From Roseburia faecis (GTDB taxonomy: Bacteria; Bacillota; Clostridia; Lachnospirales; Lachnospiraceae), in contig NZ_CVRR01000012.1 of assembly GCF_001406815.1 (NCBI RefSeq), forward strand, positions 1-50,283: DNA of 50,283 bases, written 5' to 3'. Each line of letters opens with the position of its first letter. The stretch's first letter is position 1. Under the pieces are notes generated by a model, which did no database searches, was not told the origin of the DNA, and saw nothing but the letters and a program-made list of their open reading frames with translations. A program made the position numbers and the translations under genes. Below are positions 24,731 to 33,747 of the stretch, piece after piece.

Positions 24731-27217
24731 ATGAGCAAGTTAAAGATTAAAACAAAGGAAAGACGATTTGAGACAGCCAGGGATTTATACGGAATCTTTT
24801 TTGAAGACATTAACCGTGCCGGAGACGGAGGACTTTATCCGGAAATGCTTCGAAACAGAAGCTTCGAAGATTCCGTTTTACCGGAGGGTTATATACAGCA
24901 GGAGGATGGCATCCATGTAAAAACCGTATCCGGATGGCTGGATGAGTTTTGCAACGGAGAAGGCTTATGCCGCTGGGTAAAGGGCAACAATATTCCGGAA
25001 ACAGAAATACCGGCATGGTATACACACAATGCAAAGATGGAGCTGGAACTGACGGATACCCTGAATGAACATCGGGACGCAGCTCTGCGTATGCAGTTTG
25101 AAAAGGACGGATCTCTGACTAATACCGGTTACTGCGGTATATCCGTAAAGGCTGGAGAAAGTTACTCTTTGTATTTATTTGCAAAAGCAAAGGAAGAAAT
25201 AGGACTGGACGTAGCGATCGAATACCAGGGAAAAGTACTGGCTGGAAACAGTCTGGTGGTTTCCGGTCAGGAGTATACAAGATATGACATGAAGCTGATA
25301 GCAGCTGAGGATTGTCACGAGGCACAGCTTACTATTTCCTGCAAAGAAGGCGGAGAGGTTCTGCTGGGATTTATTTCACTAATGCCTGACAATACCTACA
25401 TGGGGCATGGACTCAGAACAGATCTTGTAGAAAAGCTTAAGGGAATGAGTCCAAAGTTTATGCGTTTTCCCGGAGGCTGTATTGTGGAAGGAACGACACC
25501 GTCCACAGCGATGAGATTTCGGGATACGGTAGGTCCGGCATGGGAAAGACCCAGTAAGCTGTTTGTATGGCATTACAGAAGTACATTAGGACTTGGCTTT
25601 CATGAATATCTGCAGCTTTGCGAGGATCTGGGGATGGAGCCCCTGTATGTATGTAACTGCGGAATGACCTGTCAGGGAAGAAAGAGTGTCCTTCTGGAAG
25701 GAGAGGCTCTTGATGAAATGGTACAGGATACACTGGATGCCATTGAATATGCTATCGGCTCTAAGGAAAGCAAATGGGGAAGGCTTCGTGCTTCTATGGG
25801 GCATCCGGAACCCTTTAAAATGACCTATCTGGAAATTGGTAATGAAAACTGGGGTCCGGATTATGAAAAGCGATACAACATGATTTATAAGAAGGTAAAG
25901 GAACTGTATCCCCAGATTAAAACCATAGCCAATGAGCATGTAGAGAAAAATGGTTGTCCTGCCGAGTGCGTGGATGAACATTTTTACAATACAACAGAGT
26001 TCTTTGCAGAACGTGTAAATTATTATGATGACTACGATCGTAAGGGACCAAAAATCTTTGTAGGAGAGGTGGCTGTAAACGAAGGCAACTATATGGGACA
26101 GTTGTATGCGGCTTTGGGAGAAGCGGCTTTCCTTATAGGTATTGAGAAAAATCAGGATATCGTAACATTGGCCTCTTATGCTCCATTATTTGAAAATGTA
26201 AATTACAGAGCGTGGTATCCTAATCTGATTCGTTTCAATAATCATCAGAGCCTTGGAATTCCTTCTTATTATGTCTGGAAAATGTTCGGTCAAAATCGCG
26301 GAGAATATGTGGTGCAATCCGAAGATGAGGGAGGACGTGTTTATCGTCCGAGAACCGGAATGGCATCTTTAAAATCCAATAAGGAACTTCGCTTCAGAAA
26401 TCCCATTTGGAATGGAGAAGAAGCAAAGATTACTCATGAATTAATGGGACATGTGCAGGATACAGAGGATGGCCTCCTGCTTCAGCTTCCGGATGAGGAG
26501 CAGAAAAAGGAATTTCACAGTATTCTGGAATGGGCTGATGAGACCAAGAGCTTTGTGGTATTTGGAGAAGAAGACCAGACTTATGGAAGATTTGAGACCG
26601 ATATTTTTGTTGAGGAAAATGCTTACTTCGAGTTGGGTATATTCAGTGCCAGGGTGGTTCGTTCCTATTATGAGGAGCAGCTCGTGATTACGGCCGGAGT
26701 GGAAAAAGAATGGGATGCAGCTCTGGTGCGTCCGTTCCTTTGGAAGGTTAATGGAGGACAATGTTCACTGGAAGAGTTTGGCTTTATGCATGACAACAAG
26801 CTGACTGAGGACTTTGCTATTTCAGTAAAACCGGGAGAATATCACCGCTTTGGATATGAAACGGATGGAAAACAGATTCGCCTGTATGTTGATGGTGAGC
26901 TTCAGAAGGAAATTTCGATTCCCTACGGACCTGCTTTTGTTTCGGTAGTAACTGACACCAAGGACGAAATCATTATTAAGGCGGTTAATTTTGCAGGAGA
27001 TGTGGATCCGGTTTCCATTACACTGGACTGTCAGGTACAGGGCGACTATACCGTAACACTTCTTAGCGGTGAAAAGGGGGATGAAAACAGCTTTGAAGAG
27101 CCGGAGAAGGTGAAGAATATTACCGTGAATATGCATGGCGCTTCCTCAGAGTTCGTATACGAGGCACCGGCATATTCTGTCAGTGTTCTGCGATTGAAGA
27201 AGTGCGAAGCGTTTTAG
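24731..27217 (+). CDS. GH51 alpha-L-arabinofuranosidase
   Basis: This 828-residue enzyme begins with the GH51 N-terminal strand (ETARDLYGIFFEDINRAGDG), has an inserted carbohydrate-binding-like sandwich (about 80-215), then the barrel with MRFPGGCIVEG, the acid/base in YLEIGNENWG (Glu372) and the nucleophile in VGEVAVNEG (Glu446). The C-terminal ~300 residues are a beta-sandwich plus another insertion, longer than in compact GH51 enzymes (~500 residues). It should cut terminal arabinose from arabinoxylan or arabinan oligomers in the cytoplasm. AAAAAGGAG precedes the ATG. It completes the operon with GH39 and GH43. Confidence 0.92.
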   Translation: MSKLKIKTKERRFETARDLYGIFFEDINRAGDGGLYPEMLRNRSFEDSVLPEGYIQQEDGIHVKTVSGWLDEFCNGEGLCRWVKGNNIPETEIPAWYTHNAKMELELTDTLNEHRDAALRMQFEKDGSLTNTGYCGISVKAGESYSLYLFAKAKEEIGLDVAIEYQGKVLAGNSLVVSGQEYTRYDMKLIAAEDCHEAQLTISCKEGGEVLLGFISLMPDNTYMGHGLRTDLVEKLKGMSPKFMRFPGGCIVEGTTPSTAMRFRDTVGPAWERPSKLFVWHYRSTLGLGFHEYLQLCEDLGMEPLYVCNCGMTCQGRKSVLLEGEALDEMVQDTLDAIEYAIGSKESKWGRLRASMGHPEPFKMTYLEIGNENWGPDYEKRYNMIYKKVKELYPQIKTIANEHVEKNGCPAECVDEHFYNTTEFFAERVNYYDDYDRKGPKIFVGEVAVNEGNYMGQLYAALGEAAFLIGIEKNQDIVTLASYAPLFENVNYRAWYPNLIRFNNHQSLGIPSYYVWKMFGQNRGEYVVQSEDEGGRVYRPRTGMASLKSNKELRFRNPIWNGEEAKITHELMGHVQDTEDGLLLQLPDEEQKKEFHSILEWADETKSFVVFGEEDQTYGRFETDIFVEENAYFELGIFSARVVRSYYEEQLVITAGVEKEWDAALVRPFLWKVNGGQCSLEEFGFMHDNKLTEDFAISVKPGEYHRFGYETDGKQIRLYVDGELQKEISIPYGPAFVSVVTDTKDEIIIKAVNFAGDVDPVSITLDCQVQGDYTVTLLSGEKGDENSFEEPEKVKNITVNMHGASSEFVYEAPAYSVSVLRLKKCEAF

Positions 27218-27241
27218 AGGTTGACGCTGAACAGAAGATAA

Positions 27242-27358
27242 GAGAATAGAAAGACAAAACGGGCACCGAGAACTAAATCTATCCAAGCACTCAAGGAAAT
27301 TGCTTTAAAACAAATACAGGTATTAACTGAAATAGAAACCGACCACTCGAATAAATAG
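27242..27358 (+). pseudogene. 3' tail of an unidentified gene
   Basis: An open frame (basic RENRKTKRAPRTKSIQALKE followed by IALKQIQVLTEIETD) ends in TAG at 27356-27358. It reads as a real basic-then-helical C-terminus, but no start precedes it. It lies between the GH51 stop and the AbiEii-like gene. Confidence 0.35.
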
Positions 27359-27385
27359 AATGGCCAGTGCAGTTTCAGATGATTT

Positions 27386-28384
27386 TTAAAGGGAATTGAT
27401 TTCTTTCTCTAATTGGCAAACCGATTCCATAATAGTATTGAAGCTTGGAATATCGCCATATAACATATCTTTCATGACTTCATAATCACTGATGAGGGCA
27501 GGAAAGCGGTATTCCGGTGGAATCAGCTTTAAGGTGCCGGGAATTGCTTCTGGATATTTAGCCCATGCTCTTGGATAAAATTTCATTTTGAAATCAACGA
27601 CTGTTTTCAGAAGGTTTATGTGAGAAAAAGCAACATCTTTTACTGGGGTCTGAGCCATTCTATAGAGATCATAGTAATGTCTGGAATATCGTTGTGGCAT
27701 ATCCAGATGTTCCGGTCTGTTGGCTTCGTGATGAAGAATTGTTGCCTTTTCCCAAAAGGTACGCTCTGGTGAAACGGTAAGAATTTCAGTATTTTTTTGC
27801 TCGAAGATTTTTGGGTAGTATACAGCTGTATATGGTTCAATGCTTGCAAGCTTAGCAGGTGTCCAGGCTGCTAATGCTCCGATTTCCAGGCGGATTACCT
27901 GTAGGGTAGAAGGATTTGTGAACAGATTTGGATAAGCGAAAATAACAGTCTGTTTGTCATTCTCATCTATGTAAATATTAGCGTCACACCTCAGTTCTAA
28001 TGACAGTTCCTTTTTTATGGTAGGACAGAACTGTTCTGCAAGAAAAATCTCAGCCCGGTTATTAGCTTCTTTATTAAATGCATCCTGTTTTGTATTGGAT
28101 CGTTTTTCCCAGGGTTCCAGTTTTCCATAGCCCAGTACGCGCCAGTCAAGGATCAAATCAATGTCTTCTGAAAAACGGCTGATCAGATTAAACGCTTTTG
28201 AAAGGCTTGTTCCACCTTTAAAGGTGATGGAGTCCTTCCAAGGACAGCGGTGAAACAAATAATCCAGGGTAAAGCATACCCAGAAGTCTTTTTCTACAAT
28301 AGCATCATTTAAGCCCATTTTATCAGCGGTATTTCGGAAGAGTTCTCTCCGGTCATCATCTGGCAGACATGCAATTTTTCTCAT
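27386..28384 (-). CDS. AbiEii-family nucleotidyltransferase toxin
   Basis: The 332-residue protein has the AbiEii/MenT nucleotidyltransferase motifs ITFKGGTSLSKAF (Gly57-Ser60) and RFSEDIDLILDW (Asp74, Asp76), plus EKDFWVCFTLDYLF at the start and RTFWEKATILHHEA in the C-terminal half. Known relatives transfer nucleotides to tRNA or protein targets, stop growth and give phage defence by abortive infection. Metal-binding Asp residues are intact. Its start overlaps the stop of the upstream antitoxin gene by 4 bases (ATGA). No terminator is obvious after it. Confidence 0.9.
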   Translation of the reverse strand: MRKIACLPDDDRRELFRNTADKMGLNDAIVEKDFWVCFTLDYLFHRCPWKDSITFKGGTSLSKAFNLISRFSEDIDLILDWRVLGYGKLEPWEKRSNTKQDAFNKEANNRAEIFLAEQFCPTIKKELSLELRCDANIYIDENDKQTVIFAYPNLFTNPSTLQVIRLEIGALAAWTPAKLASIEPYTAVYYPKIFEQKNTEILTVSPERTFWEKATILHHEANRPEHLDMPQRYSRHYYDLYRMAQTPVKDVAFSHINLLKTVVDFKMKFYPRAWAKYPEAIPGTLKLIPPEYRFPALISDYEVMKDMLYGDIPSFNTIMESVCQLEKEINSL

Positions 28385-28995
28385 AGTGTATTACCTCCGC
28401 ATATTTGTCGTATTGTATCATAAACCCAGTCGGTGGATTCCGTTGCTTCTTTCAGACAAGCCTGTTTTTCTGAGAAAGAGAGTTTTGTTGAAAGAGTCTG
28501 GATAACTTCCGGGGTTACATTATTTTTCCCTAAGGTTTTCAATGCCTGAATTGTCAGACTTGTCATATAGGACAGACCGGTAACTTCTTTATTGGTTCGG
28601 TGTTTGAATTCAAGTTTTGTAGAATTCCATTCATAGGTTTTATAAGGTCCGTCACTAATATAGGACCAAACAGCTGTTACCTGAGTGGAAAGTCCAAGTA
28701 AATTAAGGGCAGTGTTTCCACATGGAGCGATGGTCCAATGATAACTGCGGGCTAATGCCTGTGCAACGGAAGCAGGATCAGCAGCTACATATTCATCGAG
28801 TAATTTACTGTATTTTGGTTTTTCATAAATTCCATTTATAATTCTGCGAAGAATACCAACTTTTGTCAGGCGATTAAGATTACGTCTGATAGTTTCTGTA
28901 TCTGCAATATCAGCAAAATCAGAATTTACAAAAATGCTTCCTTCAGGTGATTCATGAATTCGCAGCTGAATTTGTTTTGAATAACCATTTGCCAT
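28381..28995 (-). CDS. AbiEi-like antitoxin (DUF6088)
   Basis: This 204-residue protein has an N-terminal winged-helix domain (GSIFVNSDFADIADTETIRR, LNRLTKVGILRRIINGIYEK) and the DUF6088 core (RSYHWTIAPCGNTALNLLGL, WNSTKLEFKHRTNKEVTGLS). It is the usual partner of AbiEii-type toxins and works as a transcriptional autorepressor rather than by tight toxin binding. AAAAGGAGG 6-7 bases before ATG 28995 fixes the start; an in-frame ATG 15 codons further upstream lies inside the operator. Confidence 0.88.
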   Translation of the reverse strand: MANGYSKQIQLRIHESPEGSIFVNSDFADIADTETIRRNLNRLTKVGILRRIINGIYEKPKYSKLLDEYVAADPASVAQALARSYHWTIAPCGNTALNLLGLSTQVTAVWSYISDGPYKTYEWNSTKLEFKHRTNKEVTGLSYMTSLTIQALKTLGKNNVTPEVIQTLSTKLSFSEKQACLKEATESTDWVYDTIRQICGGNTL

Positions 28996-29006
28996 AGAAA
29001 ACCTCC

Positions 29007-29048
29007 TTTTGTCCTGAATATTATATATTATTCGGGACAAAATTTCAA
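29007..29048 (-). promoter_or_regulatory. Promoter embedded in a 36-base near-perfect palindrome
   Basis: On the minus strand TTGAAA (29043-29048), a 17-base spacer and TATAAT (29020-29025) precede the antitoxin gene. A palindrome at 29007-29042, with arms TTTTGTCCtGAATA and TATTCgGGACAAAA (16 of 18 positions pair), covers the spacer, -10 and start. A protein bound there would block polymerase, so it is a strong candidate operator for the winged-helix antitoxin. Confidence 0.8.
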
Positions 29049-29234
29049 TATAATCAATTAAGATTAAAATTAGTGTTCCGTTTATAAATATTTTGATTCA
29101 TTGAAAAAAGTCTATTCAGAATATACTTTTTGTCTATTGTTTGGGGAACGATTTTTACTCCGTGTTTATCTACAATAATTCTTGTAAAGAAGAGTAAACG
29201 AAAGCGATTTACGAGAAACAGGAGGAGATTATAG

Positions 29235-29405
29235 ATGACAGAAAAGAACCTGATCAAAATATATGTGAATGCAACGTCAGCAAAAAGAGTGGACATCATT
29301 ATCAGACATGAAAGTACACTTTGTCTGATAATGATTGGAAGCACAGGAATGAAATATATGATAGAATATAGAAAAAGCATTGAATATGTAAATAGTAAGT
29401 TATAA
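29235..29405 (+). CDS. Small conserved-looking protein, unknown
   Basis: ATG 29235 follows a strong AGGAGG (9-10 bases). The 56 residues run NLIKIYVNATSAKRVDIIIR, then STLCLIMIGSTGMKYMIEYR, soluble with one short hydrophobic patch. The opposite strand also has a long open frame here, but it lacks a ribosome site and is Phe/Tyr/Ile-rich as antisense frames are, so I prefer this one. No family is recognised. It is the first of two short genes (the next starts 8 bases later). Confidence 0.5.
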   Translation: MTEKNLIKIYVNATSAKRVDIIIRHESTLCLIMIGSTGMKYMIEYRKSIEYVNSKL

Positions 29406-29413
29406 GAGAAAAT

Positions 29414-29809
29414 ATGACAGATGTTATAGTTTCGTGTGTGGAATACGGTTGTATTCCGTATATTAGATACCCAGTTGCGTTTCATTATATTTCTTTACTG
29501 TCGGAAAATATGTTGAACATTAAACATATTGCTACACTTCGCTTCAAGATGAGTGTGGCATTTGTTGTTTACAAGCTTTGTGATAAGAACAGGCTTTCGA
29601 CAGTTTATATTGAAGAGTTTTTGAATAAAATACAGGAGCATGATTTCAATTCAAAGCTGTTCTGCGTTTTGAATGAACACGGCATTAATGAGAAAAAATT
29701 TTTCGATAGTACAATTACAAATATAGTCATTGATGAATTAGAAAAATTCTATAGTATACTGTCTAGAGAAGAGGATAGTGACAAAGTAGAAAATCAGCCA
29801 AGCGACTAA
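29414..29809 (+). CDS. Hypothetical protein
   Basis: The 131-residue protein has a central RFKMSVAFVVYKLCDKNRLS, then VYIEEFLNKIQEHDFNSKLF and a helical acidic end (TNIVIDELEKFYSILSREED). Composition is that of a real soluble helical protein. The ribosome site before ATG 29414 is weak, but the gene follows the preceding stop by 8 bases and may be translationally coupled. I do not recognise it. Confidence 0.5.
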   Translation: MTDVIVSCVEYGCIPYIRYPVAFHYISLLSENMLNIKHIATLRFKMSVAFVVYKLCDKNRLSTVYIEEFLNKIQEHDFNSKLFCVLNEHGINEKKFFDSTITNIVIDELEKFYSILSREEDSDKVENQPSD

Positions 29810-29872
29810 CTGCTTTTGGATGAATGACTTTTATTTAGTTAATGATACTCTCATCCAAACACTGAACAGTGA

Positions 29873-30301
29873 TACATCTGCCGGGAATATTTTTCGGCAT
29901 TCAAATCCAATTTTTTCCAGTCTCTTGCACCAACAATCCTGTTTCTCTGCTACGGTGCCACGATGGCTGTAGATCTTTCCCAAGTCTTTACCGGAAAAAA
30001 CGGCAATCTTTTACCGCCCTTTTTATGGATGGTAATCTGCCTCGTCCTCTGGGTTCTCGCCAATTATATCTTTGCCGTGATCTCACACCTGCGCGCTTCA
30101 TTTCCGGCAGTTTTTCTGCTCTCCGTGCGCCTGATGGCAGGTCACATCAAAGAAACTTTCATCTTATTATTTACAATGGCCGGCGCCTGCCTCATCGTCT
30201 TCCTGGTTCCCGGACTTTTCGTCCTTTTTCCCGGAATCCTCTGCGGCATCGCCAGCCATCTGATTGAGCCTGGTTTAAAAAAGGCTCTTGCTATTGATTA
30301 A
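29873..30301 (+). pseudogene. DUF624/YesL-like membrane protein, 5'-truncated
   Basis: The frame opens after a stop and reads REYFSAFKSNFFQSLAPTIL, then several membrane helices and the tail FVLFPGILCGIASHLIEPGL. This layout (a DFFrsFksNF block, three helices, then a terminal L.EP.LKK) is that of YesL/DUF624 proteins, often found beside xylan or pectin sugar transporters. The first ~60 residues with the start and first helices are missing; the first ATG (29963) would give a shorter four-helix protein without a ribosome site. Its 3' end overlaps the GH43 gene end by 4 bases on the other strand. Confidence 0.55.
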
Positions 30302-31920
30302 TCCAGTTCTTTATAGTCAAAACTGCGGAATTCTGCTGTCTGATCGTATCCGGAGTAGTCCACGCATGCCATGCCGACAAATGCTCCGGTGAAGAATCCA
30401 CCGTATGACTGGAGTACGTAATCATCGGACAATACAGCGGCATCCAGTGTGCCCGGAATCTCTGTATAGTTCTTTCCGTCAAAGGAATACTCGTAGCTGT
30501 AAGACTGCTTTCTTACTTTTGTGCGAAGCCATACAAATTCAACATCATCCGGTACCGGAATCGCATCGTCGCGAAGGAACGAACGATATCCGCCACGATT
30601 GCACTCTGCCACTTCGATCACGCGGCCATTTTTCTCATTCCACGTAACGAAAGCGAATGACCAGTGCTTATCATTGTAAAAATTTGTCAATCCAGCCATC
30701 TGCTGATAGTTGAACGGATCAAATTTCACTTTCACTTCGGCATCAAAGTTAAATGCCTGCCAGCGTTTTGCCACCAACGAAAGCTCATGCTTATTGCTGA
30801 GGGATCCTTTTCCGACCAATGTCAGCCTGCCATCCCCTGTCGTACCCATTTCCTCGGTAAATGGTACGCGGAGGGTATTCCACTCATCATGAAGTTTTGG
30901 TGTGTCAAATTCATCATGCATCGAATGATCTGCCGGTGCTTCTGTCAAGATTGCATCTTTCGGCGCATCCACAAGCACTTTTCCGCCATGTCCGCCCTCG
31001 ATACGAGGCCAGCCTTCTTCATCCCAGTATACTTTCTGAATTGCCGTCTCACGGCCAAGCGGACACCAGCCGCGTGGGTCGATCGAACTTTCATTTTCGT
31101 GGTTCCACGGTCTTCCACACAAACTTGCATAATACCACTCACCGCCGGGAGTCTCTACGAGAGCACCATGTCCCTGCTTCTGGATCTCAAGTTCCGGCGT
31201 ATCAAAGTTTGTAATAAACGGATCGCCAGGCTCTGTCTCAAAACTCAACGCATCTAACGTCTTTGAACGAGCTACTACTTCCTGATGTGTCCAAACGGTT
31301 CCACCCTGTGCAGCAAACAGATAATAATATCCGTTGATCTTATACAAATGTGGTCCCTCAACCAGTTTAACGTCCGTTCCGGCGTAGATCGTACGTGCTG
31401 TCTCCGGTTTTAATTTCATTGTATCTGTGTCAAATTCTGTCACTGTAATACCGTCAAAAGCATGGTGGTATTCGCGATGATCCCATGTCTGCTGAACAAG
31501 GTATTTGCGTCCGTCATCATCATGGAACAACGATGCGTCAAATCCCACTCCATTGACACGGATCGGATCCGACCATGGTCCGCGGATATCTTCTGCCGTC
31601 GTCAGATAATTGATCATATCTTTGAACGGTCCTTCGGTTACTTTTACATCCGTATAAATCAGCCAGAATTTTCCATCTGCATAGGAAAGATCCGGCGCCC
31701 AGATACCTCCCGATGACGGATTTCCTTTCATATCAAGCAATGTCGTCGTGGACAATGCGGATGGAAGAAGATTCCAATGTACTAAATCTTTTGACTCGTG
31801 CAGACGAACTCCCGGAAACCACTCAAACGTAGAGTTCGCAATGTAATATGTATCATCCACACGGATAATGGATGGATCTGCATTAAATCCCGGCAAAACC
31901 GGATTTTTAATCTGCAACAT
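30298..31920 (-). CDS. xynB: GH43 beta-xylosidase (XynB type)
   Basis: This 540-residue enzyme matches Selenomonas SXA-type GH43 xylosidases. The catalytic base is in GFNADPS (Asp15), the pKa modulator in GFDASLFHDDDG (Asp128) and the acid in LVEGPHLYK (Glu188), with WAPDLSY between. Residues ~325-540 form the C-terminal beta-sandwich that closes the active site (FDPFNYQQMAGLTNFYNDKH, GAFVGMACVDYSG). AAGGAGG 9 bases before the ATG fixes the start. No signal peptide; it inverts and frees xylose from xylobiose and longer chains in the cytoplasm. It is a separate transcription unit from the GH39-GH43-GH51 operon. Confidence 0.93.
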   Translation of the reverse strand: MLQIKNPVLPGFNADPSIIRVDDTYYIANSTFEWFPGVRLHESKDLVHWNLLPSALSTTTLLDMKGNPSSGGIWAPDLSYADGKFWLIYTDVKVTEGPFKDMINYLTTAEDIRGPWSDPIRVNGVGFDASLFHDDDGRKYLVQQTWDHREYHHAFDGITVTEFDTDTMKLKPETARTIYAGTDVKLVEGPHLYKINGYYYLFAAQGGTVWTHQEVVARSKTLDALSFETEPGDPFITNFDTPELEIQKQGHGALVETPGGEWYYASLCGRPWNHENESSIDPRGWCPLGRETAIQKVYWDEEGWPRIEGGHGGKVLVDAPKDAILTEAPADHSMHDEFDTPKLHDEWNTLRVPFTEEMGTTGDGRLTLVGKGSLSNKHELSLVAKRWQAFNFDAEVKVKFDPFNYQQMAGLTNFYNDKHWSFAFVTWNEKNGRVIEVAECNRGGYRSFLRDDAIPVPDDVEFVWLRTKVRKQSYSYEYSFDGKNYTEIPGTLDAAVLSDDYVLQSYGGFFTGAFVGMACVDYSGYDQTAEFRSFDYKELD

Positions 31921-32006
31921 AACTGTATGCCTCCTTACTGTTAATCTATCTCTATCATACAGGAAAATGGGGAGGTTGCAAAGGGAAAAAGAAGAAAAAG
32001 AAGAAT

Positions 32007-32192
32007 TTATTCATCCTCTGCCTGAGCAAGCATGGAAGTAGCTGCCTGCTGTAAGATGCTCTCTTTCGAGAATCTTGTCATCTCATCTGCCATATCAGTA
32101 TCACGGATACGGGATTCAGCGGACTGCAGGTTCTCAGATGTGTTGTCATCAACTTTGACAGTGTACTCAAGACGGTTCTGAATCAATGTCAC
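32007..32192 (-). pseudogene. Flagellin C-terminal remnant
   Basis: The minus strand encodes [20 protein letters not shown], then [20 protein letters not shown] and [19 protein letters not shown], the conserved D0/D1 C-terminus of flagellin. Only ~60 residues remain of about 270-500: no N-terminal half and no proper start (GTG with no ribosome site). The last ~12 residues of a usual flagellin end are also absent. It cannot build a filament. Confidence 0.85.
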
Positions 32193-32267
32193 TTACAGGT
32201 CATTTTTATACATGTTCTGATAAAATTTTATGCGGTCTTGGAAGAATGTATGCCAGTGGAGGAGAAC

Positions 32268-33428
32268 TTACGGAAAATATTTATCTAGGAAAAAATACAA
32301 TATTAACATGAATATCATGAATATAATATTGGAGGCTGTGAATATTCCCAAATACTTCCCTCTCAGATTCCTGTTTTCTTTTGCAATATATTTGAAACTT
32401 ATCAGGCTTGCCATGGATGCAATCAGAGTGCCGAGACCTCCAATATTGGTTCCGACAATTAAAGCCCGGTAATTATCTGTAAAGCCGGATAAAAGAAGCG
32501 CAGCGGGAACATTGCTCATAATCTGACTGGCAAGAACAGCAGTAAGTGTTTCCCTTCCTGCCATGATTCTTTCCAGAAAACTGCTGAATTGCGGAATCCT
32601 TCCAAGGTTGCCGATAAAAATAAATAATGCGATAAAGGTGGCAAGCAGGGAGTAATCCACCCTGCTTATATTTTCCCTGTTTCTTAGCAGCATATATATA
32701 AGAACCAATACAAGAGGAATCTGGTATGGAATGATACGTGCAACAGTGAGCAGGCAGATTGTAAACAAGATCAGGTAAGCGGCCAGGTATTCCATGTTAA
32801 GTTCTTTTCTGTCAGAGAATCCCAAAAGAGTTTTATCTTTTTCGGAACCGCATACGTGAGGTGCTTTGGCAGCGGCTACCTGTATCCATATCAGAAGAAG
32901 GATAAGTGCTGTGGCGGAATAGGGAAGCATCAGGGTTATTAATTCTGCCGCGGACATCCCTGCTCTGGCATATAGATAAAGGTTCTGCGGATTTCCGATT
33001 GGTGTGAGCATGCTTCCGAGATTAGCAGCGATTGTCTGCATGGCTACTATTTTAAGAAGCCAGTAATTGCCTAGTTCCTTTGGCAGTTTATGCACAATGA
33101 TCAGTGCAAGAGGAACAAAAGTAATCAATGCCACATCATTGGTGATCACCATTGACAGGAAGAAACATAAGAGTACCAACAGCCTGATCACACCCACAGT
33201 TCCCGATGTTCCCATCAGCAATTTTTTGGCAAGTATATCAAAAACACCAACAGCCTTCAAACCAGCTACAATTGCCATCAAACAGAAGAGGAGCCCGAGA
33301 GTCCTGAAATCGATATAAGTAAAATAAGCCTTATCCGGTCTGACCCAGAACATAGAAAGAAGCGCCAGGATCACTGCAATTGACAAAACGGTTTCTTTCC
33401 TGAAAAAAACATATAATTTTTGTAACAT
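32268..33428 (-). CDS. SLC13/ArsB-NhaD-superfamily anion permease
   Basis: This 386-residue polytopic protein has about eleven membrane helices and the hallmark repeats of the ion-transporter superfamily: SMVITNDVALITFVPLALII and TIAANLGSMLTPIGNPQNLY in the first half, SQIMSNVPAALLLSGFTDNY and IVGTNIGGLGTLIASMASLI in the second. Both hairpin loops with the NDV and SNVP motifs are intact. Substrates in the family include citrate, dicarboxylates, Na+ or arsenite. ATG 33428 is chosen (AAGGAAA upstream) over an in-frame start 15 codons earlier. Solitary gene. Confidence 0.85.
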   Translation of the reverse strand: MLQKLYVFFRKETVLSIAVILALLSMFWVRPDKAYFTYIDFRTLGLLFCLMAIVAGLKAVGVFDILAKKLLMGTSGTVGVIRLLVLLCFFLSMVITNDVALITFVPLALIIVHKLPKELGNYWLLKIVAMQTIAANLGSMLTPIGNPQNLYLYARAGMSAAELITLMLPYSATALILLLIWIQVAAAKAPHVCGSEKDKTLLGFSDRKELNMEYLAAYLILFTICLLTVARIIPYQIPLVLVLIYMLLRNRENISRVDYSLLATFIALFIFIGNLGRIPQFSSFLERIMAGRETLTAVLASQIMSNVPAALLLSGFTDNYRALIVGTNIGGLGTLIASMASLISFKYIAKENRNLRGKYLGIFTASNIIFMIFMLILYFFLDKYFP

Positions 33429-33747
33429 AATATTTCCTTTCCGGTCTGATACGACCGCGTATAAGTATATCACAGAAACATCCAGAAAAAAAAGAATCTA
33501 AACTTCAAAACACTGAATCTGTATGCATGATGAGAAGGACGTTTTTGACGTCTGCTCTTGACATGCCCGAAATCATGTCGTATATATATAGTAAGAGCTG
33601 GAAGCACAAATTTAGCGCTTCCAGCTCAATCATTATCATAGAAGATTATTATTTACAGACTTTTCTTCATAGTCTTTAAATTTTAGTTGTGCACATTTTA
33701 ATGCGCGAAGTTTGAGTCAATAATTTACAAAAGAAGGGAAAACTATT
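33429..33747 (+). other. Intergenic region with a promoter and a start-site hairpin
   Basis: This 319-base gap separates the permease gene from the divergent MCP gene. It holds the promoter and hairpin described separately (33558-33627) and about 120 bases of AT-rich leader before the MCP ribosome site (AAGAAGGG). I see no other gene. Confidence 0.5.
33558..33627 (+). promoter_or_regulatory. Promoter whose transcript begins with a perfect hairpin
   Basis: TTGACA (33558-33563), 17 bases, TATATA (33581-33586). The start would fall near 33593, and GAGCTGGAAGC (33595-33605) pairs perfectly with GCTTCCAGCTC (33617-33627) around an 11-base loop. There is no T-run after it, so it is not a simple terminator; a 5' stabilising or regulatory stem is likelier. 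The leader to the MCP start is about 155 bases. Confidence 0.6.

Noticed and set aside
29054-29485. A 143-codon open frame on the minus strand
   Set aside because: It is Phe/Ile/Tyr-rich, lacks a ribosome site and is antisense to a plus-strand gene with a strong AGGAGG at 29235.
30405-31257. Several long plus-strand open frames
   Set aside because: All are antisense shadows of the GH43 xylosidase gene and have no motif or start signal.
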